Origin: Spirochaetales bacterium | GTDB taxonomy: Bacteria > Spirochaetota > Spirochaetia > SPDA01 | DNA: 5,329 bases | Direction of reading: 5' to 3' | Assembly: GCA_004525155.1 (NCBI GenBank) | Contig: SPDA01000192.1 | Location: 1 to 5,329, forward strand | In this document: one piece after another, positions 5,252 to 5,329 of the stretch | Numbering within the stretch: position 1 is the stretch's first letter | Layout of the letters: each line of letters opens with the position of its first letter | Program-made: the position numbers and the translations under genes | The notes under the pieces: model-generated | The model's database searches: none | Told to the model about the DNA's origin: nothing | What the model saw: only the letters and a program-made list of their open reading frames with translations

Positions 5252-5292
5252 AAATTTATAAAACTAAAAGCTCCCCCTGTCAACATAAATTT
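5252..5292. repeat. Inverted AT-rich octamers flanking the repressor promoter
   Basis: AAATTTAT (5252-5259) and its exact complement ATAAATTT (5285-5292) have centres 33 bp apart, about three helical turns. One arm overlaps the -10 and the other sits just upstream of the -35 of the DeoR gene. This could be a paired autoregulatory operator, but such AT-rich words arise easily by chance. Confidence 0.25.
5255..5283 (-). promoter_or_regulatory. Near-consensus sigma-70 promoter abutting the DeoR-family gene
   Basis: On the minus strand, TTGACA (5283-5278), a 17-bp spacer and TATAAA (5260-5255) give a perfect -35 and a 5/6 -10 at ideal spacing. The -10 ends 11 nt before the ATG at 5243, so the transcript should start near 5248 with only about 4-6 nt of leader and no Shine-Dalgarno. 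Confidence 0.7.
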
Positions 5293-5293
5293 T

Positions 5294-5325
5294 GCTATTT
5301 AAGAAAAGTAAATGAAAGCTATTTA
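5294..5325. repeat. Direct repeat GCTATTTA, 24-bp period
   Basis: GCTATTTA occurs at 5294-5301 and again at 5318-5325, upstream of and overlapping the possible right-edge start codon. It is a weak candidate for a regulator-binding direct repeat; there are only two copies, in AT-rich DNA. Confidence 0.25.
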
Positions 5326-5329
5326 TTAC
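5312..5329 (+). CDS. Possible start of a divergent gene (six codons, MKAIYY)
   Basis: An ATG at 5312 opens a frame reading MKAIYY to the window edge. It is preceded by a purine-rich AAGAAAAG with no strong Shine-Dalgarno. Medium-chain (zinc-type) alcohol/sorbitol dehydrogenases often begin MKAxxY, which would suit a sugar or polyol locus, but six codons cannot establish identity. It would be divergent from the DeoR-family gene, as regulated genes often are. Confidence 0.25.

Overview
The window looks like part of a carbohydrate uptake and catabolism locus from a bacterium, probably a spirochaete (Treponema/Spirochaeta/Sphaerochaeta-like). The clues are a secreted sugar-binding protein whose signal peptide ends in a VFA|GGGQE-type junction common in that phylum, strong Shine-Dalgarno sites, AT-rich intergenic DNA and moderately GC-rich genes. 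The phylum call is an inference from style, not from a marker gene.

Layout. Positions 1-192 (minus) hold the first 64 codons of a periplasmic sugar-binding protein that runs off the left edge. Upstream of it, in the same direction, is an iron-dependent alcohol dehydrogenase (256-1422, minus). The two probably share an operon, with a GC-rich hairpin in the 63-nt gap. An AT-rich divergent control region (1423-1660) separates them from a rightward SMP-30/gluconolactonase-family gene (1661-2536). Next is a rightward 617-residue protein (2607-4460) with two N-terminal membrane helices, a HAMP-like/coiled-coil segment, a long linker and a C-terminal periplasmic-binding-protein fold. It meets, tail to tail with only 3 nt between stop codons, a DeoR-family repressor gene (4464-5243, minus). 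At the right edge a possible divergent gene begins (5312-5329, plus), visible for only six codons.

How they may work together. The binding protein would deliver a sugar to an ABC transporter encoded beyond the left edge. The dehydrogenase and the lactonase-like protein would act on the sugar or its products. DeoR-family proteins usually repress sugar catabolic genes and are released by a phosphorylated intermediate. The membrane protein is the unusual member: charge distribution places its sugar-binding-like domain in the cytoplasm behind a HAMP-like coil, with no recognisable kinase, cyclase, methylation or DNA-binding output.

The most notable regulatory observation is that the two regulator-like genes (membrane sensor and DeoR repressor) each have a near-perfect TTGACA/TATAAT promoter whose -10 box ends exactly 11 nt before the ATG, with no Shine-Dalgarno. 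Both are therefore predicted to give almost leaderless mRNAs, whereas the transport and enzyme genes have strong Shine-Dalgarno sites. No RNA genes, insertion sequences or CRISPR arrays were seen.
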